Shown: positions 26,518 to 34,106 of the stretch, piece after piece | Numbering within the stretch: the first letter of the stretch is position 1 | How the letters are laid out: each line of letters opens with the position of its first letter | Source: Helicobacter enhydrae | Lineage (GTDB): Bacteria > Campylobacterota > Campylobacteria > Campylobacterales > Helicobacteraceae | Length of the DNA stretch: 64,000 nucleotides | Direction: 5' to 3' | Assembly (NCBI RefSeq): GCF_001693335.1 | Contig: NZ_CP016503.1 | Span: forward strand, 1,364,001 to 1,428,000 | The notes under the pieces: model-generated | What the model saw: only the letters and a program-made list of their open reading frames with translations | What the model was told of the DNA's origin: nothing | Database searches by the model: none | Translations under genes and position numbers: made by a program

Positions 26518-28025
26518 TATGACTCCTTAGGTGAGATAATCGTCATAGGAAGTTTGATTGAAAACATTGCACCAAAGTATTCCTCTTGTGTGATTCTATT
26601 GCACCAATGTATATTTTCAACAAAGATTTTGCCATCCATTTGGCATTCTAGAATCTGCTTTGCCATATAGAGTCCCACCCCTGTTCCTACGGATTTGTGC
26701 TTGGTTGTCACATACGGCTCAAAGATCCTTTCTTTGTCTTGGAATTGGATCCCTCCCCCGTTGTCTTTGATCTGGATGCAATAATACTGCTCTTCTGTTG
26801 AGACTTGAAGCTCAATAATGCCTTTTGGAATCTGATGTGAGAGAATCGCATCTTTGGCGTTGTTGATGAGGATGAGCAAAACTTGTGTAAATGCATTTTC
26901 ATACCCAAAGATTGAAAAATCTTGAGGGATCGCGGTTTGGATACCGATGTTTTGGTGTTGCAAGTGGGCTTTGGCGATATTAAACGCACTTTGCAGACTA
27001 TTGGCAAAAGAGAAATGTGTCTTTGTCGTGCTAGGTTGAAAAAAGTTGCGGAAGTCTTCAATCGTTTCTGACATATTGTGGGCAATCCTTAGGGCATCTT
27101 TGGTTTGGGTGTCAATAAACTCTCTGGTGAGCTTGTCGTTGTCTGCTTTGCTTTTGAAACTTTGGATGATCAAAACAAGGGTGTTGAGTGGCTGTCGCCA
27201 TTGGTGGGCGATGTTTTGTATCATCTCACCGATTGAAGCAAGTCTTGCTTGTTGGTGCATAATCTGATCTTTGCGTTTGGAATCAGCGACTTCTTTTTTG
27301 ATGGTTTTTTGCAGGTCATCGTTGATTTGGCGTAGTTGTTTGGTTTTGTCTGAAACAATGAGTTTGAGAGAGTGGTGGATGTTTTTGATAGACACAAGAA
27401 TCATTTGGGCAAAAACAAGTGTGATCAAAATAATAATACACGCAATCACAATCAGCAGACTTGAGGAGAACAAAAACAATGAATCGGTGGCTTGTTTTTT
27501 GAGGTTGAGGATTTGGATATGGAGCTGGATTGTTTTGTGGATGAGGGTGTTGAGGTTTGCCAAAATCTCCTCTTGTGCCAAAATGCTTGTGTCATCGAAA
27601 CGCTCACCGATGATTTGCTTGATTTGTGCCTCTGAGTTTTTGAGCTCTTCCAATTCTTTGTGATGACTCAAAAAAACTTTTGCATAAAAATCTTTGAAAT
27701 GCGTAAAAAGGTTGGTTTTTTCATTGATTGCATTAAACTCACTCCAAGCTTGTTTGAGAAGTTGGAGTTCTTTTTGGGGATCTTGCTCACGCAGAAGTTT
27801 GGTCAAAAGGTCAGAATAGATGTTTTGTATGACAATCAAATCTTTGAGCTTTTGTTCTTGATTGATGAAGTGGGAATCATAGTCATATTTCAAGCCAAAG
27901 AGAGAGAATAACATCGTGAGAGTGACGAGAATAAGCCCAATACAAATGTTGAGAATCAAAATCTTTGCTTTGTATTCAAGTGATGCACCCAAAATTTTGT
28001 TTTTGATGGTCGAGAGTTTCAACAT
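26517..28025 (-). CDS. Sensor histidine kinase
   Basis: A 502-aa inner-membrane kinase with two membrane segments (about 22-44 and 184-208) flanking a periplasmic, largely helical sensor of 140 residues. A coiled coil follows, then the H-box IGEMIQNIAHQWRQPLN (His274) and the HATPase domain with NNAKDAI, DNGGGI and GTGVGLYMAK. The AHQWRQPLN form is common in Campylobacterota. A TATAAA-like -10 lies on the minus strand at 28062-28067. The start is 184 bp from the cas9 start, divergently. The signal is unknown. Confidence 0.9.
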   Translation of the reverse strand: MLKLSTIKNKILGASLEYKAKILILNICIGLILVTLTMLFSLFGLKYDYDSHFINQEQKLKDLIVIQNIYSDLLTKLLREQDPQKELQLLKQAWSEFNAINEKTNLFTHFKDFYAKVFLSHHKELEELKNSEAQIKQIIGERFDDTSILAQEEILANLNTLIHKTIQLHIQILNLKKQATDSLFLFSSSLLIVIACIIILITLVFAQMILVSIKNIHHSLKLIVSDKTKQLRQINDDLQKTIKKEVADSKRKDQIMHQQARLASIGEMIQNIAHQWRQPLNTLVLIIQSFKSKADNDKLTREFIDTQTKDALRIAHNMSETIEDFRNFFQPSTTKTHFSFANSLQSAFNIAKAHLQHQNIGIQTAIPQDFSIFGYENAFTQVLLILINNAKDAILSHQIPKGIIELQVSTEEQYYCIQIKDNGGGIQFQDKERIFEPYVTTKHKSVGTGVGLYMAKQILECQMDGKIFVENIHWCNRITQEEYFGAMFSIKLPMTIISPKES

Positions 28026-28140
28026 TTGGTGTCCTGTCGCAGTTGGCTTATGGATTTTTATTTTATAACTTTTTTCTAACTTAATCGGCGATATGGTGAC
28101 AAAATGTCGGTGTTAAGCAGATTTGTGCTGAAATTGAGAT

Positions 28141-28146
28141 TATAAT
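28141..28146 (+). promoter_or_regulatory. -10 box of the cas operon
   Basis: TATAAT, 64 nt upstream of the chosen cas9 ATG (28210), in the gap shared with the divergent histidine kinase gene. It leaves a 5' leader of about 57 nt. Confidence 0.5.
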
Positions 28147-28209
28147 TAATGACATAGTGATGTGATGATGTTGAATGTATTGCTAAACAATGTTATTGAA
28201 GGAATTGTG

Positions 28210-31077
28210 ATGAAAATCAGAACGCTTGGCGTAGATTTGGGGATTGCAAGTATTGGATGGGCTCTTATCCAAGAGGAGGGGGAAAGATTGGACATTATTG
28301 ATAGTGGAGTGAGGATTTTTACCAAAGCAGAACACCCAAAAGACAAAAGCTCTCTTGCACTTCCTAGACGCATAGCAAGAAGTGCTAGGAGATCTATTAG
28401 ACGCAAAAGAGCTAGGATTTTGCAGGTTAAAAAATTTCTAGCCTCTACTTTGGACATCAAACTTGAAGGTATGTTGAGCGACACTCAAATGCTTGCGGCT
28501 TTGTTTGACACTCGCAAAGACTTTTTGTCTCCTTGGCAATTAAGGGTAGAGGGTTTGGATAGGAGATTGAGTGATGCAGAGCTTGCAAGGGTGATTTTGC
28601 ATATTGCCAAACGCAGAGGCTATGATGATTTGACTTATGGAATCGAAGACAATGAAAAAGGTAAGGTGCTTAAAGCAGTCAAACAAAATCAAGCCCTTTT
28701 GCTTAAGTATCGTAGTGTTGGCGAGATGATGGTTCAGGAGTTTTTCCAAAAGCCTCGTGAGGGATATATTGGTCAGTGGGAAAATGTTAGAAATCATCCA
28801 GAACAAGGGGATTACAAGCGTTGTGTTGGGCGTAGTGAGCTTAGGGCAGAGCTGAAGTTGATTTTGCAAACACAAGCAAAATTGGGCAATACAAAAGTCA
28901 CAGACAGCTTTGTTTCAATGCTTCTTGGAGATGAACAAGCACAAAGCAAAAGCCAAAAAGAAGGATTGATTTTTTATCAGCGTCCTTTGAAGGGATTTGC
29001 TGACAAAATTGGTCATTGTGTGCATTTGCCATCGCAAAAACGGGCTTGTAAAGGTGCTCCGAGTGCAGAAGAGTTTATCGCTGTGAGCAAAATCATCAAT
29101 ACTTTGCTTTATATTTCCAATCAAACAGGGGTGCAATGGGAGCTTCCTGTGTTGATCGATCAGATTCTCTCAAAAGCCTATGAGCTTAAATCTGGGGTGA
29201 GTTATGCCAAGCTTAGAGAGATTTTGCAACTTCCTGAAGCCTTTGAGTTTCGAGAATTGACCTATAGCAAAGAAAAGGTGGAGCAAAATACAAAATTTAT
29301 AGAACTTCAGGCTACCCACAAACTTTTGAAAGCCAACCCAACGCTCCCTAGGCACATACAAGATGAAATTGCAGCAATTTTGGGAGCCAATAAGGATTGG
29401 GAAACTATCCAAAAATTACTTGCAAATCTCAATCTAACCCAAGAGCAAATTTCAAGAATTTGTGATGCCAAACTCCAGTTTGCGACACATATCAATCTCA
29501 GCCTTGAAGCTTTGGCAAAACTCCTGCCTCTTATGAAAGAGGGTAAGCGTTATGATGAGGCTGTAGGGATTTTGCAACAAAGGGGAGAGTTTGTAGTGCC
29601 AAATATTTGCAAAAAAGATTCTTTGCCTCCACTTTGTGAGTTGGCAAAAGAGGATAGCTATTTTGATATTCCAAACCCTGTGGTCAATCGGGCTTTGAGT
29701 GAGTTTAGAAAAGTTGTCAATGCCTTGATTGCAAAATATGGCAAATTTCATTATTTCAATCTTGAGCTTACAAGGGAGGTGGGTCAAAGCAAAAAGGAGC
29801 GTAGCGAAGTCGAGAGGAGACAGAGAGAAAATGAAGCTTTGAGTGTTCAGGCTTTGGATCAGCTCAAGACGCTAGGAATGGCAGAAAATAGCAAAAATCT
29901 ACTCAAGTGCAAACTTTGGATTCAGCAAAATGAGTATTGTTTGTATTCGGGCAAAAAGATACCTTCTGGGGCACTCAAAGATCCCAATCTTGTAGAAGTG
30001 GATCATTGCTTCCCATTGAGTCGAAGTTTGGATGATTCTCAAGACAACAAAATCCTCTGCTTCAAAACAGAGAATCAAAACAAACGCAACCAAACACCTT
30101 ATGAGTATTTTCAGGAAGGGCGTTGGGAGAGCTATGTCAAGTTTGTTTATCAGAGCAAATTTAGCACAAAGAAAAAGAAAAAGCTTGTCAATAAACTTTT
30201 TAAAGATAGAGAATGCGGGGATAGAGCTTCATTTTTGACACGCAATTTGGTCGATACTGGCTATATCGCAAGAGTTGTGAGTCTTTATGTCAAAAATTAT
30301 TTGGATTTTGAGCCTATTGCCAACAAAAAAGAGCATCTTAGAATTGTTTCTGGATCGCTGACTTCTGCACTAAGGAGTTATTGGGGATTGGTTGATAAAA
30401 ATCGAGAACACCACCTCCATCACGCACAAGATGCTATCATCATCGCTTGTATCAATCCAAGCACGATCAACAAATACAGCCAATTTCTCAAAGAAAAAGA
30501 ATTGGGCTACAAAGATTCTGCACACAAGGCTCAAAAACTAAGTGAGGCAGAATACAAAACCAAACTTGCTCTGCGTTATCCTACAAAGGATTTCAAAAAC
30601 AAAGTTGAAGAATCTATCCAAAAAATCATAGTCTCACATAGCGTATCGCACAAGGTGAGTGGAGCATTACATCAGGAAACAATTCGTAAAAGGGAAGCAT
30701 ATTATGCAACTTATGGTGGTGAAGAGGGAGTAAAAAAGGCAATCGCATTTGGAAAGATTAGGGAAATCAATGGGGGACTAGTAGATAATGGCGAGATGGT
30801 GCGTGTAGATATATTTAGGCATAAACTCCAAGGAGGATTTTATGCAGTGCCTATTTATACTTTTGATTTTGCCAAAGGTGTTCTGCCTAACAAAGCAATT
30901 GTTGCTGGTAAAAAAGATGGGGTGATCAAAGATTGGCTAGAGATGGATGAAAATTATGAGTTCTGCTTCTCGCTTTCTAAAAATGATTGTGTCAAAATCC
31001 AAACAAAAGAGATGGAAGAGCCAATCGTAGCGGTTTATAAAAAAAACAGGTTCTGCTACAGGAACAATGGATTTTGA
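28210..31077 (+). CDS. cas9: CRISPR-associated endonuclease Cas9, type II-C, C-terminus lost by frameshift
   Basis: The RNA-guided DNA nuclease of a type II-C system. ATG 28210 is chosen (AAGGAATT just upstream; protein starts MKIRTLGVDLGIASIGWALI); an in-frame start at 28162 adds 16 residues with no counterpart. Catalytic residues are intact: RuvC-I Asp9, RuvC-II Glu519 (NLELTRE), HNH His599 (EVDHCFPLSRS) and RuvC-III His738/Asp741 (HHAQDAIIIA). The arginine-rich bridge helix is RRIARSARRSIRRKRARI. At an A8 run (31039-31046) the frame shifts after Tyr943, giving only about 9 unrelated residues before TGA, 955 aa in all. The normal continuation, to about 1028 aa, is in the +1 frame to 31297. 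As it stands the protein lacks the end of the PAM-interacting domain and may not cut. Confidence 0.95.
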   Translation: MKIRTLGVDLGIASIGWALIQEEGERLDIIDSGVRIFTKAEHPKDKSSLALPRRIARSARRSIRRKRARILQVKKFLASTLDIKLEGMLSDTQMLAALFDTRKDFLSPWQLRVEGLDRRLSDAELARVILHIAKRRGYDDLTYGIEDNEKGKVLKAVKQNQALLLKYRSVGEMMVQEFFQKPREGYIGQWENVRNHPEQGDYKRCVGRSELRAELKLILQTQAKLGNTKVTDSFVSMLLGDEQAQSKSQKEGLIFYQRPLKGFADKIGHCVHLPSQKRACKGAPSAEEFIAVSKIINTLLYISNQTGVQWELPVLIDQILSKAYELKSGVSYAKLREILQLPEAFEFRELTYSKEKVEQNTKFIELQATHKLLKANPTLPRHIQDEIAAILGANKDWETIQKLLANLNLTQEQISRICDAKLQFATHINLSLEALAKLLPLMKEGKRYDEAVGILQQRGEFVVPNICKKDSLPPLCELAKEDSYFDIPNPVVNRALSEFRKVVNALIAKYGKFHYFNLELTREVGQSKKERSEVERRQRENEALSVQALDQLKTLGMAENSKNLLKCKLWIQQNEYCLYSGKKIPSGALKDPNLVEVDHCFPLSRSLDDSQDNKILCFKTENQNKRNQTPYEYFQEGRWESYVKFVYQSKFSTKKKKKLVNKLFKDRECGDRASFLTRNLVDTGYIARVVSLYVKNYLDFEPIANKKEHLRIVSGSLTSALRSYWGLVDKNREHHLHHAQDAIIIACINPSTINKYSQFLKEKELGYKDSAHKAQKLSEAEYKTKLALRYPTKDFKNKVEESIQKIIVSHSVSHKVSGALHQETIRKREAYYATYGGEEGVKKAIAFGKIREINGGLVDNGEMVRVDIFRHKLQGGFYAVPIYTFDFAKGVLPNKAIVAGKKDGVIKDWLEMDENYEFCFSLSKNDCVKIQTKEMEEPIVAVYKKNRFCYRNNGF
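31039..31046 (+). repeat. A8 homopolymer causing the cas9 frameshift
   Basis: Eight consecutive A in the context TTTAT-A8-CAGG. With seven A the codons would read TAT AAA AAA ACA GGT and continue into the conserved Cas9 C-terminus. It may be a slippage site, an assembly error or a fixed mutation. Confidence 0.85.
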
Positions 31078-31297
31078 GCATCTTAGCAAGTATAAGTTTG
31101 CAAATACAGATGAAGAGAGATTTTTCACTGATAAAGATAAGAAAACAGAAAAAATTGTATTTGCACGGACAAGTTGTGGAATCCAAAGACTCAAACATTT
31201 CTCCAAAGTCGTAGTCTCACCTTTGGGAGAAGTCAAAGAAGCCAAGCCAAGCAAACGGCAGGGAATGCAAACTAAAAAAAGCTCCAAAAATGTTTGA
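31047..31297 (+). pseudogene. cas9: Detached C-terminal segment of Cas9 (+1 frame)
   Basis: The frame TGSATGTMDFEHLSKYKFAN... to ...PSKRQGMQTKKSSKNV carries the typical II-C C-terminal signature IQRLKHFSKVVVSPLGEV (compare VSALGEV in C. jejuni Cas9). It has no gene-like start of its own, and its TGA overlaps the cas1 ATG by 8 bp (ATGTTTGA), the tight junction expected between intact cas9 and cas1. It lacks internal stops, so the frameshift is recent or reversible. Confidence 0.85.
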
Positions 31298-32216
31298 TGA
31301 AGCGTATCGGACATTATTTTTGAGCTCTGCACTCAAACTTTCGCATCGAGACAATCAGCTCTGTATTCACGGAGAAAAATCAGCGTCCATCCCTCTGCAA
31401 GACATTCACACTATCGTGATTGATACTCCACAGATCGCTTTAAGTTCCTCTCTTTTGGAGGCATTTGCACGCTATCGGATTGCTGTGTTTGTCAGCGATG
31501 ATTCTCATTTGCCTAGTGGAGTTTTTTTGCCTTTTTTGACTCATTATCGCAATGCTCAAATTTTGGAATATCAAATCAATCAAAGCAAACAGAGTAAGGC
31601 TATAATGTGGCAAAAAATTATTCAAGCCAAAATCAAGAATCAAGGCACACTCCTCATTCAAGAAAACAAGCTACCAATCGCCTCAAAACTTCAAACCTTG
31701 CAAAAAGGAGTCAAACTTGCAGATGCGACAAACAACGAAGCCAAAGCCTCCGCATTGTATTTCCCTGCACTCTTTGGGAAGGGTTTTTCCCGCAAGGAGA
31801 TTTGCCCTATTAATTCTGCTCTAAATTATGGCTATGCAGTCATAAGGGGCTCTATTGCTAGAAATCTCATTGGTTCGGGTTTGTTGCCTTCTCTTGGGAT
31901 TTTTCACCACAATCAGTTCAATCCTTTTAATCTTGCAGATGATTTGATTGAGCCTTATCGTGCGTTTGTGGATTCGCTAGTGCTGAAGTTGGATTTTGAA
32001 GATACTTTTGAGCGTCGTCATCGCATCGAGCTTGTGAATATTCTCAATACAAAAGTGCTTGTAGGTGGCAAATTCTATCCTATGCATCGAGCCATTACAC
32101 GCAGTGTGTGGAGTGTAGCCAATATGATTTGTGGCAAATGCAGACAAATTGAACTTCCGATTTTAGATGAGGTGAGCAATGGAAGAGAAGTTTATGAGAG
32201 TTCTAGTGATGTTTGA
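31290..32216 (+). CDS. cas1: CRISPR-associated endonuclease Cas1
   Basis: The integrase of spacer acquisition, 308 aa, type II form. Metal ligands are visible: Glu150 (NNEAKASALYF), His206/207 (FHHNQFNPFNLADDL) and Glu221 (LIEPYR). The N-terminal beta domain and C-terminal helical domain have normal length. The gene overlaps the detached Cas9 end by 8 bp and cas2 by 38 bp, so the three form one operon. It is intact even though Cas9 is frameshifted and no array is next to it. Confidence 0.95.
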   Translation: MFDEAYRTLFLSSALKLSHRDNQLCIHGEKSASIPLQDIHTIVIDTPQIALSSSLLEAFARYRIAVFVSDDSHLPSGVFLPFLTHYRNAQILEYQINQSKQSKAIMWQKIIQAKIKNQGTLLIQENKLPIASKLQTLQKGVKLADATNNEAKASALYFPALFGKGFSRKEICPINSALNYGYAVIRGSIARNLIGSGLLPSLGIFHHNQFNPFNLADDLIEPYRAFVDSLVLKLDFEDTFERRHRIELVNILNTKVLVGGKFYPMHRAITRSVWSVANMICGKCRQIELPILDEVSNGREVYESSSDV

Positions 32217-32502
32217 TGTGCCAACAAAAACCAAGGAGGAGAGGAATATGGCGACCAAATTTCGCCAGAAGCTGATCAAAGAGGGGTATTTTATGTTGCA
32301 ATTCTCTGTTTATGTGAGGATTTGCAAAGGGATCGCTAGTGCCAATCGTTATATGGAAAGACTTCAACTTTTTCTGCCAAAGCGTGGGCATATCCGTGCA
32401 ATCATCTTAACAGAAAAACAATTTGATCATATGAGAATCTTGATGGGAGAAGAAAGTAAAATTGAACAAGCACGCAAACCCGTGCAATTAACATTGTTTT
32501 GA
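32179..32502 (+). CDS. cas2: CRISPR-associated protein Cas2
   Basis: The dimeric scaffold of the Cas1-Cas2 integrase, 107 aa. The ferredoxin-like fold begins MRVLVMFDVPTKTKEER (active-site-like Asp13) and continues with YFMLQFSVYVRICKG. GAGGTGAGC gives a good ribosome-binding site, inside the end of cas1. No csn2 or cas4 follows, consistent with type II-C. It is the last gene of the operon. Confidence 0.94.
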   Translation: MEEKFMRVLVMFDVPTKTKEERNMATKFRQKLIKEGYFMLQFSVYVRICKGIASANRYMERLQLFLPKRGHIRAIILTEKQFDHMRILMGEESKIEQARKPVQLTLF

Positions 32503-32568
32503 TTTCTCGGTTTTGGGGATGCTAAGCAGTTACCCTGCAAGGACCGAAAACCTTTTATTTTAGCCACT
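32503..32568 (+). terminator. Possible terminator of cas operon, antisense to tracrRNA
   Basis: Read on the plus strand, GGTTTT (32512-32517) can pair with AAAACC (about 32547-32552), followed by TTTTATTTTA. This could end cas2 transcription while the same DNA encodes tracrRNA on the other strand. The stem is interrupted, so confidence is modest. Confidence 0.35.
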
Positions 32569-32583
32569 CTGCAAATACTCTAT
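32503..32583 (-). ncRNA. tracrRNA of the type II-C system
   Basis: On the minus strand the sequence reads an anti-repeat (ATAGAGTATTTGCAGAGTGG, then CTAAAAT) followed by AAAAGGTTTTCGGTCCTT, GCAGGGTAACTGC and ATCCCCAAAACCG. The order nexus hairpin (AAGG...CCTT), second hairpin (GCAG...CTGC) and final CCCC-AAAACCG parallels C. jejuni tracrRNA as I recall it. The anti-repeat pairs over about 24 nt with the relic repeat at 32639-32674 or its expected consensus. A TTGACA/TAGAAT promoter is placed exactly before it. The 3' end is estimated. Confidence 0.82.
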
Positions 32584-32589
32584 TTTGGT

Positions 32590-32619
32590 ATTCTACAACT
32601 TCTCAACACCCTTTGTCAA
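32590..32619 (-). promoter_or_regulatory. tracrRNA promoter
   Basis: On the minus strand, TTGACA (32614-32619) and TAGAAT (32590-32595) are separated by 18 bp. The expected start near 32583 falls at the 5' edge of the anti-repeat. A perfect -35 is unusual among the promoters of this window. Confidence 0.7.
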
Positions 32620-32638
32620 GGGGATTTTGATAATCTCT

Positions 32639-32674
32639 ATTTTATCATAGAGTGATTTGCAGAATCAAATTGTC
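32639..32674 (-). CRISPR. Single degenerate CRISPR repeat, no array
   Basis: The minus-strand 36 nt run GACAATTTGATTCTGCAA then ATCACTCTATGATAAAAT. The 3' half (TCTGCAAATCACTCTAT) is complementary to the tracrRNA anti-repeat, and the end ATGATAAAAT matches the TAAAAT end of II-C repeats that serves as a crRNA -10 box. The 5' end (expected GTTTTAGCCAC) is degraded. I see no second copy at spacer distance on either side. Confidence 0.65.
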
Positions 32675-32763
32675 CAGATATTTTAGTCTCAACATCAAAT
32701 CTCGGATTTGCTTTGCATTGTCTTGTTTGTGTGCGGATGTTGGTGGGAAGTTGGAGCAATTTT

Positions 32764-32792
32764 TTGCAAGCATTAAAGAATTAGAGTAAAAT
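32764..32792 (+). promoter_or_regulatory. Promoter of the serS operon
   Basis: TTGCAA (32764-32769), 17 bp, TAAAAT (32787-32792). The start would fall near 32799, giving a short leader before serS ATG 32827. Confidence 0.55.
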
Positions 32793-32826
32793 TTTGATAC
32801 GGACTTCAAATGACTTGGGAGTAATG

Positions 32827-34104
32827 ATGATTGATTTGAAACTTCTTATAAACGACTTTGCACACATTGCAGAAAAACTAGAAATCAAAAAAGTAGATAA
32901 GCAAATCCTAGAAGAACTCAAAAAGCGTTCTATGGAATACAAGGGCAAAAAGCAAGAGTTAGAGGAGCTCCAAGCTCTGCAAAATGCCAACTCTAGACGC
33001 TTCGGAGAGTGCCAAAGGAAAGGCGAGGACACTTCAGAGCTTCGCAAGATTCTAGAAGAAAACAAACAGCATATCGCTAGGCTCAGCGGTGCGGTGGATT
33101 TGGCAGAAGAGGGTTTGATGACGATTTTGCACAATGTGCCAAATATTCCAGATGACAAAACGCCAAGGGGTGATAGCCAAGAGGATAATGTCGAGCTTGC
33201 TAGGATACTCACTCCCAAGACTTTTGATTTTGCCCCCAAAGAGCATTGGGAACTTGCTGATCAAAATGGTTGGATTGATTTTTTGGGTGGGGTGAAACTA
33301 GCCAAAAGCCGTTTTAGTGTGCTTAGAGGGGAGGGTGCGCGTCTCAATCGCGCATTGATTAACTTTATGCTAGATTACAACGAGCGTAGGGGGTTTGAGG
33401 TGGTTGCCACACCTGTGATTGCAAACTCCAAATGCCTATTTGGCACGGGACAATTGCCCAAGTTTGAAGAAGATATGTTCAAGCTCTCAGGTGGGGTGGA
33501 GGAGCTAGATGGAAGTAAAAATGAAAACGATTTGTTTCTGATACCAACTTCTGAAATCACTCTGACAAACCTTTATAACGATGTCATCATCCCATCGCAA
33601 GATTTGCCGATCAAAATGACTGCCCACACGCCTTGCTTCCGCAAAGAAGCTGGGAGTGCAGGGAGGGACACAAGGGGTATGATACGCCAACACCAATTCG
33701 ACAAAGTCGAGCTTGTGGCGATCACGCACCCAAGCCAAAGCGATAGTATGCAGGAATATATGGTGCAAACTGCTTCAGGGATTTTGCAAGAGCTTGGGCT
33801 TCCGCATCGGTTGGTGCAGTTGTGTGGGGGCGATTTGGGGTTTAGTGCGAGCAATACGATTGATATTGAGGTATGGCTACCCGGTCAAAATCAATACCGC
33901 GAGATCAGCTCTGTATCCAACACAAGAGATTTCCAAGCTAGACGGGCAAAAATCCGATACAAAGAAGACAAAAAAAACTATCTAGCCCACACGCTCAATG
34001 GCTCCTCTCTTGCTGTGGGACGCACTTTGGTTGCGATTATGGAGAATTATCAAAATGCAGATGGGAGCATCAGCATTCCTGAAGTGTTGAGGAAGTATTT
34101 GTAA
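32827..34104 (+). CDS. serS: Seryl-tRNA synthetase
   Basis: A class II synthetase of 425 aa. The N-terminal antiparallel coiled-coil arm (about 25-105) contacts the tRNA-Ser long arm. Motif 2 is in [23 protein letters not shown] and motif 3 in [19 protein letters not shown] (shown in short blocks: [30 protein letters not shown]). ATG 32827 is preferred over 32794/32824 for its spacing of 5 nt from GGAG. First gene of a compact seven-gene plus-strand operon with the order recalled for H. pylori HP1480-HP1474. Confidence 0.95.
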   Translation: MIDLKLLINDFAHIAEKLEIKKVDKQILEELKKRSMEYKGKKQELEELQALQNANSRRFGECQRKGEDTSELRKILEENKQHIARLSGAVDLAEEGLMTILHNVPNIPDDKTPRGDSQEDNVELARILTPKTFDFAPKEHWELADQNGWIDFLGGVKLAKSRFSVLRGEGARLNRALINFMLDYNERRGFEVVATPVIANSKCLFGTGQLPKFEEDMFKLSGGVEELDGSKNENDLFLIPTSEITLTNLYNDVIIPSQDLPIKMTAHTPCFRKEAGSAGRDTRGMIRQHQFDKVELVAITHPSQSDSMQEYMVQTASGILQELGLPHRLVQLCGGDLGFSASNTIDIEVWLPGQNQYREISSVSNTRDFQARRAKIRYKEDKKNYLAHTLNGSSLAVGRTLVAIMENYQNADGSISIPEVLRKYL

Positions 34105-34106
34105 CG

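Noticed and set aside
32675-32763. Further CRISPR repeats upstream of the relic repeat
   Set aside because: ATTTTAGTCTC (about 32680) recalls a repeat start, but in the opposite orientation and with poor match further on; not enough to call an array.
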